From NCBI GenBank assembly GCA_003487525.1, contig DNDT01000486.1, positions 1 through 6,073 of the forward strand: 6,073 bases of DNA, written 5' to 3'. This stretch comes from Flavobacteriales bacterium (GTDB taxonomy: Bacteria > Bacteroidota > Bacteroidia > Flavobacteriales_E > Vicingaceae). Shown piece after piece: positions 5,590-6,073 of the stretch; positions within the stretch are counted from its first letter, which is position 1, and every line of letters starts with the position of its first letter. Both the position numbers and the translations under genes were made by a program. A model generated the notes under the pieces. That model was given only the letters and a program-made list of their open reading frames with translations, ran no database searches and was not told the DNA's origin.

Positions 5590-6073
5590 AGTTTTCAGAA
5601 TTCAATTTGAACGAGCAGTTGTTGGAAGCCATATCATATATGGGCTTTGAAACGGCTACTCCCATCCAGGAACAGGCAATACCCTGCATTCTGGATAACC
5701 GTGATGTACTGGCATGTGCCCAGACGGGAACCGGAAAGACCGGGGCATTTGTGTTGCCCATTCTCAACATGCTAGTGGGCAAACACTCCAGCCATGTTGA
5801 CACGCTGATTGTTGTGCCTACCAGGGAACTGGCGATTCAGATCGAACAGCAAATTGAGGGACTTGCCTATTTTATAGGTGTTAGTTCAATTGCCGTGTAT
5901 GGGGGAGGAGACGGAAAAGACTGGGAACGCCAAAAAGACGCACTTGTGACGGGCGCAGACATCATTGTCGCCACTCCGGGTAAACTACTGTCGCATTTGC
6001 AATTGGGATATGTAAACTTTAAGAACATAAAACATCTTGTGCTGGATGAGGCCGACCGCATGCTGGACATGGG
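5586..6073 (+). CDS. DEAD-box ATP-dependent RNA helicase, 3'-truncated by window edge
   Basis: The first 162 residues of a DEAD-box helicase of the RhlE/DeaD type, which unwinds short RNA duplexes using ATP in ribosome assembly, RNA decay or cold adaptation. The helicase motifs of RecA-like domain 1 appear in order: the Q motif with upstream aromatic (F6, GFETATPIQ 20-28), motif I AQTGTGKT (45-52), motif Ia PTRELA (78-83), a GG region (106-108) followed by DGKDWERQ, motif Ib TPGK (130-133, where Arg is more usual than Lys) and motif II DEAD (154-157). Domain 2, including SAT and HRxGR motifs, lies beyond the window. The start at 5586 fits the family's MxFxxFxLxxxLLxAI beginning. The ATG at 5578 is in another frame and stops after three codons. 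The gene is divergent from the secreted-protein gene. RhlE, DeaD and related subfamilies cannot be separated without the C-terminus. Confidence 0.95.
   Translation, partial: MKFSEFNLNEQLLEAISYMGFETATPIQEQAIPCILDNRDVLACAQTGTGKTGAFVLPILNMLVGKHSSHVDTLIVVPTRELAIQIEQQIEGLAYFIGVSSIAVYGGGDGKDWERQKDALVTGADIIVATPGKLLSHLQLGYVNFKNIKHLVLDEADRMLDM

Noticed and set aside
5576..6070. Two minus-strand open frames opposite the helicase gene
   Set aside because: The plus strand carries all expected DEAD-box motifs in order; the reverse frames show no recognisable protein features.
1..6073. CRISPR array, insertion sequence, phage or toxin-antitoxin genes
   Set aside because: No regularly spaced repeats, transposase motifs, terminal inverted repeats or small paired ORFs are visible anywhere in the window.

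Overview
This window looks like Bacteroidota (Flavobacteriia/Sphingobacteriia-like) chromosomal DNA. Four things point there: a Bacteroidota-style TonB energy transducer directly joined to folC, a secreted protein with a type IX secretion (T9SS) C-terminal sorting domain, promoter-like TAnnTTTG boxes instead of sigma70 hexamers, and an AT-leaning composition with no clear Shine-Dalgarno sequences. No genus can be named from the sequence alone.

Layout, left to right. (1) The 3' part of a tonB-family gene enters from the left edge on the + strand and overlaps the start of folC (TAATG junction), so the two form a translationally coupled unit. (2) folC ends about 100 bp before the end of a convergent minus-strand gene, and a modest hairpin lies between them. 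(3) The convergent gene (609 aa) is the least understood item here. It looks like a diverged FMN-dependent TIM-barrel oxidoreductase (NMO/FabK/PfaD type) with a long N-terminal insertion and an extra Cys-bearing C-terminal region. (4) A ~300 bp AT-rich non-coding stretch follows, holding a probable promoter for that gene, an 8-bp inverted repeat and a near-perfect FNR/CRP-type palindrome. (5) Next, on the minus strand, is a 420-aa exported SGNH-hydrolase-like protein with a PKD domain and a T9SS tail. (6) A 175-bp divergent intergenic region carries a direct repeat and a plus-strand promoter-like box. (7) The 5' part of a DEAD-box RNA helicase runs off the right edge.

The genes do not form one pathway. 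TonB powers outer-membrane import, FolC makes (poly)glutamylated folate, the SGNH protein acts outside the cell, and the helicase remodels RNA. Most of the window is ordinary core and accessory Bacteroidota sequence. No RNA gene, mobile element, CRISPR array or phage signature was found. The best candidates for something undescribed are the 609-aa flavoprotein-like gene with its conserved-looking cysteines and the FNR-like site upstream of it.
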